From positions 248,001 to 312,000 of the forward strand of contig NZ_LQQO01000034.1 in the NCBI RefSeq assembly GCF_001619955.1: a stretch of DNA of 64,000 bases, read 5' to 3'. The DNA comes from Sphingomonas hankookensis (GTDB taxonomy: Bacteria; Pseudomonadota; Alphaproteobacteria; Sphingomonadales; Sphingomonadaceae). Positions within the stretch are counted from its first letter, which is position 1. Each line of letters opens with the position of its first letter. Below, in pieces: positions 48,979 to 56,750 of this stretch. The notes beneath the pieces are model-generated. The model saw nothing but the letters and a program-made list of their open reading frames with translations. It was not told the origin of the DNA and ran no database searches. A program made the translations under genes and the position numbers.

Positions 48979-50400
48979 ATGACCCCGACCGATCCCCGCT
49001 CGTACCTCTATTCCGGCGACCTCGACCCCGCCGCTGCGCTCCGCGCCACGCAGGCGACGCTGGCCAATGTCGAGGATGGCGAACTCTATCTCCAGTATCG
49101 CCGGTCCGAGGCGTTCGGCTTCGACGACGGGCGGCTGAAGACCGCGTCCTACGATACCCATGCCGGGTTCGGGCTGCGTGGCGTTTCGGGGGAGACGACC
49201 GCCTTTGCGCACGCCAACGAGCTGTCCGAGGCGGCGATCCGCCGGGCCGGCGAGACGATGGCGCTGATCGATCCGGCCAAGGGGGCGAAGGCACCGCCGC
49301 CGCGCGGCAACAATAGGCATCTCTATACCGCCGCCGATCCGCTCGACCTGATCCCCTTCGCCGACAAGGTCGCGCTGTGCCAGTCGATCGATGCCGCCGC
49401 TCGGGCGCGCGATCCGCGCGTGTGCCAAGTGTCGGCGAGCCTGATGGGGTCGTGGACGGTGGTCGAGATCGTGCGGCCCGATGGCTTCGTCGCCACCGAT
49501 GTCCGGCCGCTGGTGCGGTTGAACGTGTCGATCGTGGTCGAGGCGAACGGGCGGCGCGAAACGGGCAGCTTCGGGATCGGCGGGCGCTATCTGTACGAAT
49601 CCTTGTTCGCCGACGCGACGTGGAACCGGGCGATCGACGTGGCGCTGGGCCAAGCGCTGGTCAATCTGGAGGCGGTCGACGCGCCGGCGGGCGAGATGAC
49701 GGTGCTGCTGGGTGCGGGCTGGCCGGGGATTTTGCTGCACGAGGCGATCGGGCACGGCTTGGAGGGCGATTTCAACCGCAAGGGCACCAGCGCCTTTTCG
49801 GGCCGCATCGGCGAGCGGGTGGCGGCACCGGGCGTGACCGTCATCGACGACGGATCGATCGCCGACCGGCGCGGGTCGCTGAGCATCGATGACGAGGGTA
49901 CGCCGACGCAGGAGAATATCCTGATCGAGGACGGCATCCTGAAGGGCTATATCCACGACCGGCTGAACGCGCGGCTGATGGGCGTCGCGCCGACCGGCAA
50001 CGGGCGGCGTCAGGACTTTTCCCATGCGCCGATGCCGCGGATGACCAACACCTTCATGACCGGGGGGAAGGATGACCCCGCCGAGCTGCTGTCGCGGGTG
50101 AAGAACGGCATCTTCGCCAAGTCGTTCGGCGGGGGCCAGGTCGACATCGTGTCGGGCAAGTTCGTGTTTTCCTGCACCGAGGCGTACCGGGTCGAGAATG
50201 GCCGGATCGGTGCGCCGATCAAGGGCGCGACGCTGATCGGCGACGGGCCGGAAGTGTTGAAGCAGGTGCGGGGCATCGGCAACGACTTTGCGCTGGACGA
50301 AGGGATCGGCATGTGCGGCAAGGCCGGGCAGTCGGTGCCGGCAGGGGTCGGGCAGCCGACGCTGCTGATCGACGGGCTGACCGTCGGCGGCACCGCCTGA
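48979..50400 (+). CDS. tldD: Metalloprotease TldD
   Basis: 473 aa. TldD and TldE (PmbA) form a heterodimeric zinc protease that matures peptides such as microcin B17 and degrades CcdA. The zinc site is HEAIGHGLEGDFNRKGTS, with His254 and His259 (HExxxH), and C-terminal ligand FSCTEAYRVENGRIG. GVTVIDDGSIADRRGSLSIDDEG is conserved in the family. The zinc motif marks this as TldD rather than the zinc-free PmbA subunit, whose gene is not in the window. Its stop overlaps the ATG of the next small gene. Confidence 0.94.
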   Translation: MTPTDPRSYLYSGDLDPAAALRATQATLANVEDGELYLQYRRSEAFGFDDGRLKTASYDTHAGFGLRGVSGETTAFAHANELSEAAIRRAGETMALIDPAKGAKAPPPRGNNRHLYTAADPLDLIPFADKVALCQSIDAAARARDPRVCQVSASLMGSWTVVEIVRPDGFVATDVRPLVRLNVSIVVEANGRRETGSFGIGGRYLYESLFADATWNRAIDVALGQALVNLEAVDAPAGEMTVLLGAGWPGILLHEAIGHGLEGDFNRKGTSAFSGRIGERVAAPGVTVIDDGSIADRRGSLSIDDEGTPTQENILIEDGILKGYIHDRLNARLMGVAPTGNGRRQDFSHAPMPRMTNTFMTGGKDDPAELLSRVKNGIFAKSFGGGQVDIVSGKFVFSCTEAYRVENGRIGAPIKGATLIGDGPEVLKQVRGIGNDFALDEGIGMCGKAGQSVPAGVGQPTLLIDGLTVGGTA

Positions 50401-50612
50401 TGCCGCTGGCCGAACTGGGGCGGTTTCCGCGGGTCGAGGCGCAGATCATCGTCGGGCGGCTGGAAAGCGAGGGCGTGCCGGCGGTCGCCTTCGATGGCGA
50501 GGCGAGCATCGGCGATGGCAGCTGGCTGCTGATCCCCGTGCGGGTGATGGTCGATGACGACGATCTGGATGCGGCGCGCGCAATCCTCGACGCGGCCGAC
50601 GGGCCTGCCTGA
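50400..50612 (+). CDS. DUF2007-domain protein
   Basis: 70 aa. RFPRVEAQIIVGRLESEGVPA, DGEASIGDGSWLLIPVRVMV and DLDAARAILDA match the DUF2007 (putative signal-transducing, PII-like fold) pattern, in which a short ferredoxin-like unit ends with the alpha helix DDDDLDAARAIL. Overlaps the tldD stop (TGATG), so it is co-translated with it. It lies just upstream of the glnK regulatory region. Function unknown. Confidence 0.85.
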   Translation: MPLAELGRFPRVEAQIIVGRLESEGVPAVAFDGEASIGDGSWLLIPVRVMVDDDDLDAARAILDAADGPA

Positions 50613-50642
50613 AAAACGGGCAGTCGTGACGCGCTGCACAAA

Positions 50643-50657
50643 TTAACCGCTCGTTAA
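50643..50657. promoter_or_regulatory. CtrA-like box TTAA-N7-TTAA upstream of glnK
   Basis: TTAACCGCTCGTTAA fits the alphaproteobacterial CtrA binding consensus exactly. It lies 61 bp upstream of the start of the sigma-54 element of glnK. By eye, it is the only such match I noticed in an intergenic region of this GC-rich window. Binding is not shown; the site is palindromic and could serve another factor. Confidence 0.5.
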
Positions 50658-50703
50658 TCCGGCAACCGCGCCGCCAACGCCTGAAAATTGGTGGTACGGC
50701 ACT

Positions 50704-50720
50704 TTGGCATGGCCGTTGCA
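50704..50720 (+). promoter_or_regulatory. Sigma-54 (-24/-12) promoter of glnK-amtB
   Basis: TTGGCATGGCCGTTGCA has the -24 GG and -12 GC dinucleotides at the correct spacing and agrees with the consensus TTGGCAYGRNNNTTGCW at every defined position. It ends 38 bp before the glnK ATG. Activation by NtrC under nitrogen limitation is the expected mode; no clear NtrC site was seen upstream. Confidence 0.85.
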
Positions 50721-50740
50721 ACGTTTCCCCCGAGCAATGA

Positions 50741-51097
<357 letters not shown>

Positions 51098-51108
51098 TGG
51101 GGGGCATC

Positions 51109-52473
51109 ATGCAACATCCGAAGAAACTGATCGCCGGCATGGGCCTCGGCCTGTTCGCGGCGCTGCCCGCCTGGGCACAGGACGCCGCGCTGCAGGCACC
51201 CGCCGCCGCCGCCGCGCCGGTCGCGACCGTGAACAAGGGCGACACCGCGTGGATGATGGTGTCGACGGTCCTCGTGCTGATGATGATCGTGCCGGGCCTC
51301 GCGCTATTCTATGGCGGCCTGACGCGGACCAAGAACATGCTGTCGGTGATGACGCAGATCGGCGCGGTCGCGGCGCTCGCGATGCTGATCTGGGTCATGT
51401 ACGGCTACTCGCTGGCCTTTGGTCCCGACGTGTCGAGCGCCACGCTGGCGAACTTCATCGCCAGCCCGGGCAAGGCGTTCCTGGCGGGCGTCACCTCGGC
51501 GTCGCAGGCGGCGACCTTCACCGCCGGGGTCGAAATCCCCGAATATGTCTTCATCAGCTTCCAGATGACCTTCGCCGCGATCACCATCGCGCTGGTGCTG
51601 GGGTCGGTGGTCGAGCGGATCAAGTTCGCTGCGGTGATGGTCTTCGCCATCGTCTGGCTGACGATCACCTATTTCCCGATCGCGCACATGGTGTGGGCAT
51701 CGAGCGGCTATTTCTTCAAGGCGGGTGCGCTCGACTTCGCCGGCGGCACGGTGGTGCACATCAATGCCGGCGTGTCGTCGCTGGTCCTCGCCATCCTGCT
51801 GGGCAAGCGGCTGGGCTTCCCGACCGAGCGCATGGCGCCGCACTCGCTGACGCTGACCATGGTCGGCACCGGGCTGCTGTGGGTGGGCTGGTTCGGGTTC
51901 AACGCCGGGTCGGCGCTGGAAGCCAATGGCACCGCCGGTCTGGCGATGATCAACACCTTCGTCGCCACCGCTTCGGCAGGGCTGTTCTGGATGCTGGCCG
52001 AGAAGTTCTCGGGGCATAAGGGTTCGGCGCTGGGCTTCTGCTCGGGCATCATCGCCGGCCTCGTCGCGGTGACGCCGGCGGCGGGCAATTCGGGTCCGTT
52101 CGGCGCGATCGTGCTGGGCGCCGTCGCCTCGGTCGTGTGCTTCTTCGCAGTGACCGTCGTGAAGCCCAAGCTCGGCTATGACGACTCGCTCGACGCGTTC
52201 GGCATCCATGGCGTCGGCGGCATCATCGGCGCGATCGGTACGGCGGTCGTCTATGCCCCGTCGCTGGGCGGTCCGGGTGCGGCCGACTACGACATGGGCG
52301 CCAAGCTCGGCGTGCAGATATTCGCGGTGCTGGTCACCATCGTGTGGGCATCGGTCGGCACGACGATCGCATGGTTCGTCGCCAAGGCGCTGACCGGTGG
52401 CCGGGTGTCGAAGGAAGTCGAGCTGGAAGGCCTCGACCTCGGCGAACATGGCGAGCGCGCCTACAATTACTGA
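51109..52473 (+). CDS. amtB: Ammonium transporter AmtB
   Basis: 454 aa. A cleavable signal peptide (MQHPKKLIAGMGLGLFAALPA to AWAQ) precedes eleven membrane helices. Family signatures include LMMIVPGLALFYGGLTRTKN, the twin pore histidines (AHMVWAS region and FGIHGVGGIIGAIG) and NAGSALEANGTAGLAMINTF. The ATG at 51109 is chosen because GATGGGGGG lies just upstream; an ATG overlapping the glnK stop (51097) adds four residues. It is co-transcribed with glnK. A strong terminator follows. Confidence 0.95.
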   Translation: MQHPKKLIAGMGLGLFAALPAWAQDAALQAPAAAAAPVATVNKGDTAWMMVSTVLVLMMIVPGLALFYGGLTRTKNMLSVMTQIGAVAALAMLIWVMYGYSLAFGPDVSSATLANFIASPGKAFLAGVTSASQAATFTAGVEIPEYVFISFQMTFAAITIALVLGSVVERIKFAAVMVFAIVWLTITYFPIAHMVWASSGYFFKAGALDFAGGTVVHINAGVSSLVLAILLGKRLGFPTERMAPHSLTLTMVGTGLLWVGWFGFNAGSALEANGTAGLAMINTFVATASAGLFWMLAEKFSGHKGSALGFCSGIIAGLVAVTPAAGNSGPFGAIVLGAVASVVCFFAVTVVKPKLGYDDSLDAFGIHGVGGIIGAIGTAVVYAPSLGGPGAADYDMGAKLGVQIFAVLVTIVWASVGTTIAWFVAKALTGGRVSKEVELEGLDLGEHGERAYNY

Positions 52474-52544
52474 GTTTCCCTACCGGGCGGCGGCCTAGTC
52501 CCCTGCCGCCCGGAACCACAGTTTCCTCCTGCGGAAAAACCCCT

Positions 52545-52577
52545 GGGCCGGTGCGGTGACGCATCGGCCCTTTTTTT
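52545..52577 (+). terminator. Rho-independent terminator after amtB
   Basis: GGGCCGGTGCG pairs with CGCATCGGCCC around GTGA and is followed by seven T residues. An additional hairpin (CCGGGCGGC/GCCGCCCGG, 52483-52513) lies between it and the amtB stop. Confidence 0.93.
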
Positions 52578-52591
52578 GGTTTCCGGTGCCC

Positions 52592-52779
52592 GGGAAGAAG
52601 AAGGGAGGGGTTCACGCGGAGGCGCGGAGACGCGGAGACGCGGAGGGGTTTCGCACGCTGGCCCGTTACCCGCGCCAGCGGCCTTATCCCAGTTGACGGC
52701 GGAGGAACGGAAAGCGCTGACGCGCGACGGCACCCCCTCCGCGGCTCCGCGTCTCCGCGCGAACCTCTTCCTTCTTCCC
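52592..52779. repeat. Palindromic doublet repeat, TTCACGCGGAGGCGCGGAG family, copy 1
   Basis: Outer arms GGGAAGAAGAAGGGAGGGGT and its inverse ending CCTCTTCCTTCTTCCC enclose a triplicated CGCGGAGA motif (about 52623-52645) mirrored by CCGCGTCTCCGCGCGAACC. The centre contains CGCGCCAGCGGCCTT, shared with copy 2 at 56456. It separates amtB from thyA. Confidence 0.8.
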
Positions 52780-52809
52780 AGCCCACAACCCGCAGCCTAA
52801 GACGCCCCC

Positions 52810-53604
52810 ATGACCCCTTATCTCGATCTGATGCAGCGCGCCCTGAACGATGGCGTACCGACCGACGACCGCACCGGAGTCGGCACAAGGTCGGTGTTCG
52901 GGCACCAGATGCGCTTCGACCTGTCGGCCGGCTTTCCGGTGCTGACCACCAAGAAGCTGCATCTGCGCTCGATCATCATCGAGCTGTTGTGGTTCCTGCG
53001 CGGGGATACCAATGTGCGCTGGTTGCAGGAGCAGCGGGTCAGCATCTGGGACGAATGGGCCGATGCGAACGGCGACCTCGGCCCGGTGTACGGCAAGCAG
53101 TGGCGCGACTGGGTGGCGGCGGACGGGCGGCATATCGACCAGATCGCCGAGCTGATCCACACCATCCGCACCAACCCGGCCTCTAGGCGACAGATCGTGA
53201 CCGCGTGGAATCCGGGCGAGCTGCACGCCATGGCGCTGTCGCCCTGCCATTGCCTGTTCCAGACATACGTCGCGAACGGGAAATTGTCGTTGCAGCTGTA
53301 CCAGCGCAGCGCCGATATCTTTCTGGGCGTGCCGTTCAATATCGCGAGCTATGCGCTGCTGACGCATATGCTGGCGCAGCAATGCGATTTGGCGGTCGGC
53401 GAGTTCATCTGGACCGGCGGCGACTGCCATTTGTACGAGAATCACCTCGATCAGGCCCGCGAGCAGCTGTCGCGCACCCCCGGCCCCCTGCCCCGGCTGG
53501 AGATCGTGCGGAAGCCCGAGGCGATCGACGGCTATGCGCTCGAAGATTTCGTGCTGCATGACTATGTCGCCCAGCCGCATATCAAGGCGGCGGTGGCGAT
53601 ATGA
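52810..53604 (+). CDS. thyA: Thymidylate synthase
   Basis: 264 aa, exactly the length of the E. coli enzyme. It methylates dUMP to dTMP with methylenetetrahydrofolate. Catalytic Cys146 is in SPCHCLFQ, and [35 protein letters not shown] and the HLYENHLDQ motif follow in order. Its stop overlaps the folA ATG, so the two folate-cycle enzymes are made together. Confidence 0.97.
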   Translation: MTPYLDLMQRALNDGVPTDDRTGVGTRSVFGHQMRFDLSAGFPVLTTKKLHLRSIIIELLWFLRGDTNVRWLQEQRVSIWDEWADANGDLGPVYGKQWRDWVAADGRHIDQIAELIHTIRTNPASRRQIVTAWNPGELHAMALSPCHCLFQTYVANGKLSLQLYQRSADIFLGVPFNIASYALLTHMLAQQCDLAVGEFIWTGGDCHLYENHLDQAREQLSRTPGPLPRLEIVRKPEAIDGYALEDFVLHDYVAQPHIKAAVAI

Positions 53605-54080
53605 TCGACGCGATCCTCGCGCGGGCCGACAATGGCGTGATCGGGGTCGATGGGCAGCTGCCATGGCACCTGCCCGCCGACCTCAAGCGGTTCAGGGCGC
53701 TGACCATGGGCCGGGCGATGGTGATGGGGCGCAAGACGTTCGAGAGTTTTCGCTCCCCCCTGCCCGGCCGGCGCCATATCGTGCTGACCCGCGACCGCGA
53801 CTGGCGGTCGGACGGGGCGGAGGTGGTGCATGATCCGGAGGCCGCGCTGGCGCTGGCCGGTGGGCAAGCCGCAGTCATCGGCGGGGCGGAAATTTTCGCC
53901 CTGCTCCTGTCGCGGATCGAGCGGGTCGAGCTGACCGAGGTCCATGCGACCCCGGCGGGCGATGCGTTCGTCCCGCCCTTTACCGGCTGGGTCGAGGCGT
54001 GGCGCGAGGACCACAGTGCCGAGGGAGAACGTCCGGGGTACAGCTTCGTCACATTGCTCCGTCAGCCCACGACCGCGTAA
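53601..54080 (+). CDS. folA: Dihydrofolate reductase
   Basis: 159 aa. It regenerates tetrahydrofolate from the dihydrofolate that ThyA releases. [21 protein letters not shown] is the substrate-binding N-terminus (with Asp in PADLKRF as the proton-relay acid), [14 protein letters not shown] the NADPH-binding segment and [12 protein letters not shown] the second. Coupled to thyA by an ATGA overlap. Confidence 0.96.
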   Translation: MIDAILARADNGVIGVDGQLPWHLPADLKRFRALTMGRAMVMGRKTFESFRSPLPGRRHIVLTRDRDWRSDGAEVVHDPEAALALAGGQAAVIGGAEIFALLLSRIERVELTEVHATPAGDAFVPPFTGWVEAWREDHSAEGERPGYSFVTLLRQPTTA

Positions 54081-54123
54081 GGGGCGGCAGCGCCGGGCAA
54101 CGGCGCGTGGGGGAACGGAGCGG

Positions 54124-55395
54124 ATGCGCAGGGCGATCTGGTGGGGCGTGGCATTGCTGGCGATTCTGGCCGCCGGCTTCCTTGCGTTGGCGCCCGGCAT
54201 CGTCGAGCGGTCGATGAACAAGGTCGAGCCGACGCCGGCGATCGAGCAGCGCATGGGCGCCGATATCGATCCGGACGCGCTCGCCCGGGAACTGGCCAAG
54301 CCGACCCCCGAACCGGTTTTCGCCGACCCGATCGTGGATTTGCATGCCGACACGCTGCTGTGGTCGCGCGACCTGTTGACGCTCGGCACGCGGGGTCAGG
54401 TCGACCTGCCACGGTTGCAGCGGGGCAATGTCGCGCTGCAGGTCTTTTCGTCGGTAACCAAGACGCCACGCGGGCAGAATTACGACTCGAACGGCGACGA
54501 CAGCGACAATATCACCCCGCTGGTGATCGCACAGTTGCAGCCGGTCCGGACCTGGGGATCGCTGCTCAACCGGTCGCTGTGGCACGCGACGAAGCTGCGC
54601 CGCGCGGCGCGGGCATCGAACGGGGAATTGCGGCTCATCACCAGCCCGCGCGAGCTGGACGCATTGCTGGTCGCGCGGGCGAATACGCGGCCTTGCCCGC
54701 ATCATGCTGCGCCCGATTTCCCCTGCGTCAAACCGACCGGTGCGCTGCTGTCGATCGAGGGGCTGAACGGGCTGGAGGGGAGCCTGGCCAATCTCGACCG
54801 GCTGTATCGCAGCGGGTTCCGCATGGCCGGCCTGACCCATTTCTTCGACAATGAGATTGCCGGGTCGATGCATGGCCGGGCCAAGGGCGGCCTGACCCCG
54901 TTCGGGCGACAGGTGGTCGCGCGGATGGAGGACAGGGGCATGATCGTCGATGTCGCGCATCTGAGCCATGCCGGCATCGCCGACGTACTGAAGGTCGCAA
55001 GGCGGCCGATTGTCTCCAGCCATGGCGGGGTGCAGGCGACGTGCCGAGTCAACCGCAACCTGACCGATGACGAGGTGCGCGGCATCGCCCGGACCGGCGG
55101 GGTGGTCGGCATCGGATATTGGGCGGGCGCGGTGTGTTCGACCGATCCCAAGGCGATCGCGAAGGCCATCGTCCATGTCCGCGACGTGGCCGGGATCGAT
55201 CATGTGGCGCTCGGGTCCGACTTCGACGGCGCGGTGACGACCGCGTTCGATACCGCATGGGTCGCGCTGGTCGCCGAGGCGCTGCGCGATGCCGGGTTGC
55301 GGCAGGACGAACTGGACAAGGTGATGGGCGGCAACGCCATCCTCGTGCTGCGCGCCGGGATGCAGCCCCTTTCGCCGGCAGCGCCCGCCCGCTAA
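54124..55395 (+). CDS. Membrane-anchored M19 dipeptidase
   Basis: 423 aa. An N-terminal helix (AIWWGVALLAILAAGFLALA) anchors or exports it, followed by a periplasmic M19 domain. The metal site is VDLHADTLLW (HxD), Glu in LSIEGLNGLEG, His in LTHFFDNEIAGS and His in VSSHGGVQA; LGSDFDGAV near the end is the family C-terminal motif. It is longer than the M19 protein at 8011 and has a 50-residue linker before the domain. It follows folA by 43 bp and precedes ribF by 9 bp. Substrate unknown; probably dipeptides. Confidence 0.9.
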   Translation: MRRAIWWGVALLAILAAGFLALAPGIVERSMNKVEPTPAIEQRMGADIDPDALARELAKPTPEPVFADPIVDLHADTLLWSRDLLTLGTRGQVDLPRLQRGNVALQVFSSVTKTPRGQNYDSNGDDSDNITPLVIAQLQPVRTWGSLLNRSLWHATKLRRAARASNGELRLITSPRELDALLVARANTRPCPHHAAPDFPCVKPTGALLSIEGLNGLEGSLANLDRLYRSGFRMAGLTHFFDNEIAGSMHGRAKGGLTPFGRQVVARMEDRGMIVDVAHLSHAGIADVLKVARRPIVSSHGGVQATCRVNRNLTDDEVRGIARTGGVVGIGYWAGAVCSTDPKAIAKAIVHVRDVAGIDHVALGSDFDGAVTTAFDTAWVALVAEALRDAGLRQDELDKVMGGNAILVLRAGMQPLSPAAPAR

Positions 55396-55404
55396 GGGGC
55401 GGCG

Positions 55405-56331
55405 ATGCAGCGTCTGGACGGTGGCGCGGCGGTTCCCGCGTCGTTGCGCGGGGGCATCGTCGCGCTGGGCAATTTCGATGGATTCCATGCCGGGCACCAG
55501 GCGGTGGTCGGGCGCGCGGTCGAACGGGCGCGCGCCGAAGGCCGGCCGGCGATCGTCGCGACGTTCGACCCGCATCCGCGCCGCTATTTCCAGCCGGGGC
55601 TGCCGCCGCTCCGGCTCACCAGCCTCGACCAGCGCGAGCGGCTATTCGCTGAGGCCGGGGCCGATGCGATGCTGGTGTTCACCTTCGACGCGGTGCTGGC
55701 CGGGCTGTCGGCGCAGGCGTTCGCGGCCGAGCGGCTGGTCGGGATGCTGGGCGTCGGCGGGGTGGTGACCGGGACCGACTTCACCTTCGGCAAGGCGCGC
55801 GGCGGCGATGTCGCGACCCTCAAGGCGCTGGGCGAGGCGCATGGCTTTTCGGCCGAGACGGTCGCGCCGGTCGGCGACGGACAGGCGGTGGTGTCGTCGT
55901 CGCGCGTCCGCGATGCGCTGCGCGAGGGGCGTCCGCGCGAGGCGACGGCGCTGATGACCCGCCCCTTCGCGGTCGAGGGCGTGGTGGAACATGGCGCGAA
56001 GCTCGGGCGGCAGCTGGGTTATCCGACCGCCAACTTGTCGATGGGCGGCTATCTGCGCCCCGCTTACGGCATCTATGCGGTGACCGGGCGGTTGGCGGAC
56101 GGGCGGGTGCTGAAAGGCGCGGCGAATCTGGGCATCCGGCCGACGATCGAGGGCGAACCGGTCGAGCTGCTGGAGCCGTATTTCTTTGATTTTGCAGGCG
56201 ATCTGTACGGACAGACGATCGAAGTCGCTCTGATCGAGTATCTGCGCGGCGAGGAAAAGTTCGAGTCGCTCGATGCGCTCAAGGTGCAGATGGCGGCGGA
56301 TTGTGATCGTGCTCGGACGGTGCTGGGGTAG
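55405..56331 (+). CDS. ribF: Bifunctional riboflavin kinase/FAD synthetase
   Basis: 308 aa. The N-terminal FMN adenylyltransferase domain has IVALGNFDGFHAGHQAVVGR with the nucleotidyltransferase HxGH and ends with SSSRVRDALREG; the C-terminal riboflavin kinase domain has GRQLGYPTANL (the PTAN motif) and AYGIYAVTGRLADG. It turns riboflavin into FMN and then FAD. It is placed just upstream of ileS and lspA, the standard ribF-ileS-lspA order of proteobacteria, but is separated from ileS by a repeat. Confidence 0.95.
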   Translation: MQRLDGGAAVPASLRGGIVALGNFDGFHAGHQAVVGRAVERARAEGRPAIVATFDPHPRRYFQPGLPPLRLTSLDQRERLFAEAGADAMLVFTFDAVLAGLSAQAFAAERLVGMLGVGGVVTGTDFTFGKARGGDVATLKALGEAHGFSAETVAPVGDGQAVVSSSRVRDALREGRPREATALMTRPFAVEGVVEHGAKLGRQLGYPTANLSMGGYLRPAYGIYAVTGRLADGRVLKGAANLGIRPTIEGEPVELLEPYFFDFAGDLYGQTIEVALIEYLRGEEKFESLDALKVQMAADCDRARTVLG

Positions 56332-56455
56332 CTTCGGAAGTTGGCGAAGGTTGCGGTACGTTCGTTTTTGGATGGGCGGCTGGTTCGTTTTTTTTCAATG
56401 GGTTGAAGGGTTGCGCAGGGCCGTTCCGGGCGCGGAAGTTGACGCTGGTGGCGTG

Positions 56456-56630
56456 AAGAAGAAATCGGTTCACGCGAAGGCGCGGAGGCGCGGAGGGGTT
56501 GCGGTCCGGGCGAGCGCATCCGCGCCAGCGGCCTTGTCCTGCGGTTGCAACGAGGTTGGCGTCTCCCGATCGCGGGCGGGGGGTGCGGGCGGGACATTCT
56601 CCGCGTCTTCGCGCCTTCGCGTGAACCATT
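56456..56630. repeat. Palindromic doublet repeat, TTCACGCGGAGGCGCGGAG family, copy 2
   Basis: GAAGAAGAAATCGGTTCACG then GCGGAGGCGCGGAGG is mirrored by TCTCCGCGTCTTCGCGCCTT and CGCGTGAACC. The internal CGCGCCAGCGGCCTTGTCC matches copy 1 at 52592, showing that the centres as well as the arms are homologous. It interrupts the ribF-ileS gap (420 bp), the rest of which holds no supported gene. Confidence 0.8.
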
Positions 56631-56750
56631 CTGCCCTCGCGGAGCAGGGATAACGACGATGCAAAGAGCGCGGCGATCCTGACCTGATGCGCCCTTGTAG
56701 GAAAGCGGTTTGCGTGGGGCCGCGCATCGGCTAATCGCTGGCGCAATCCT

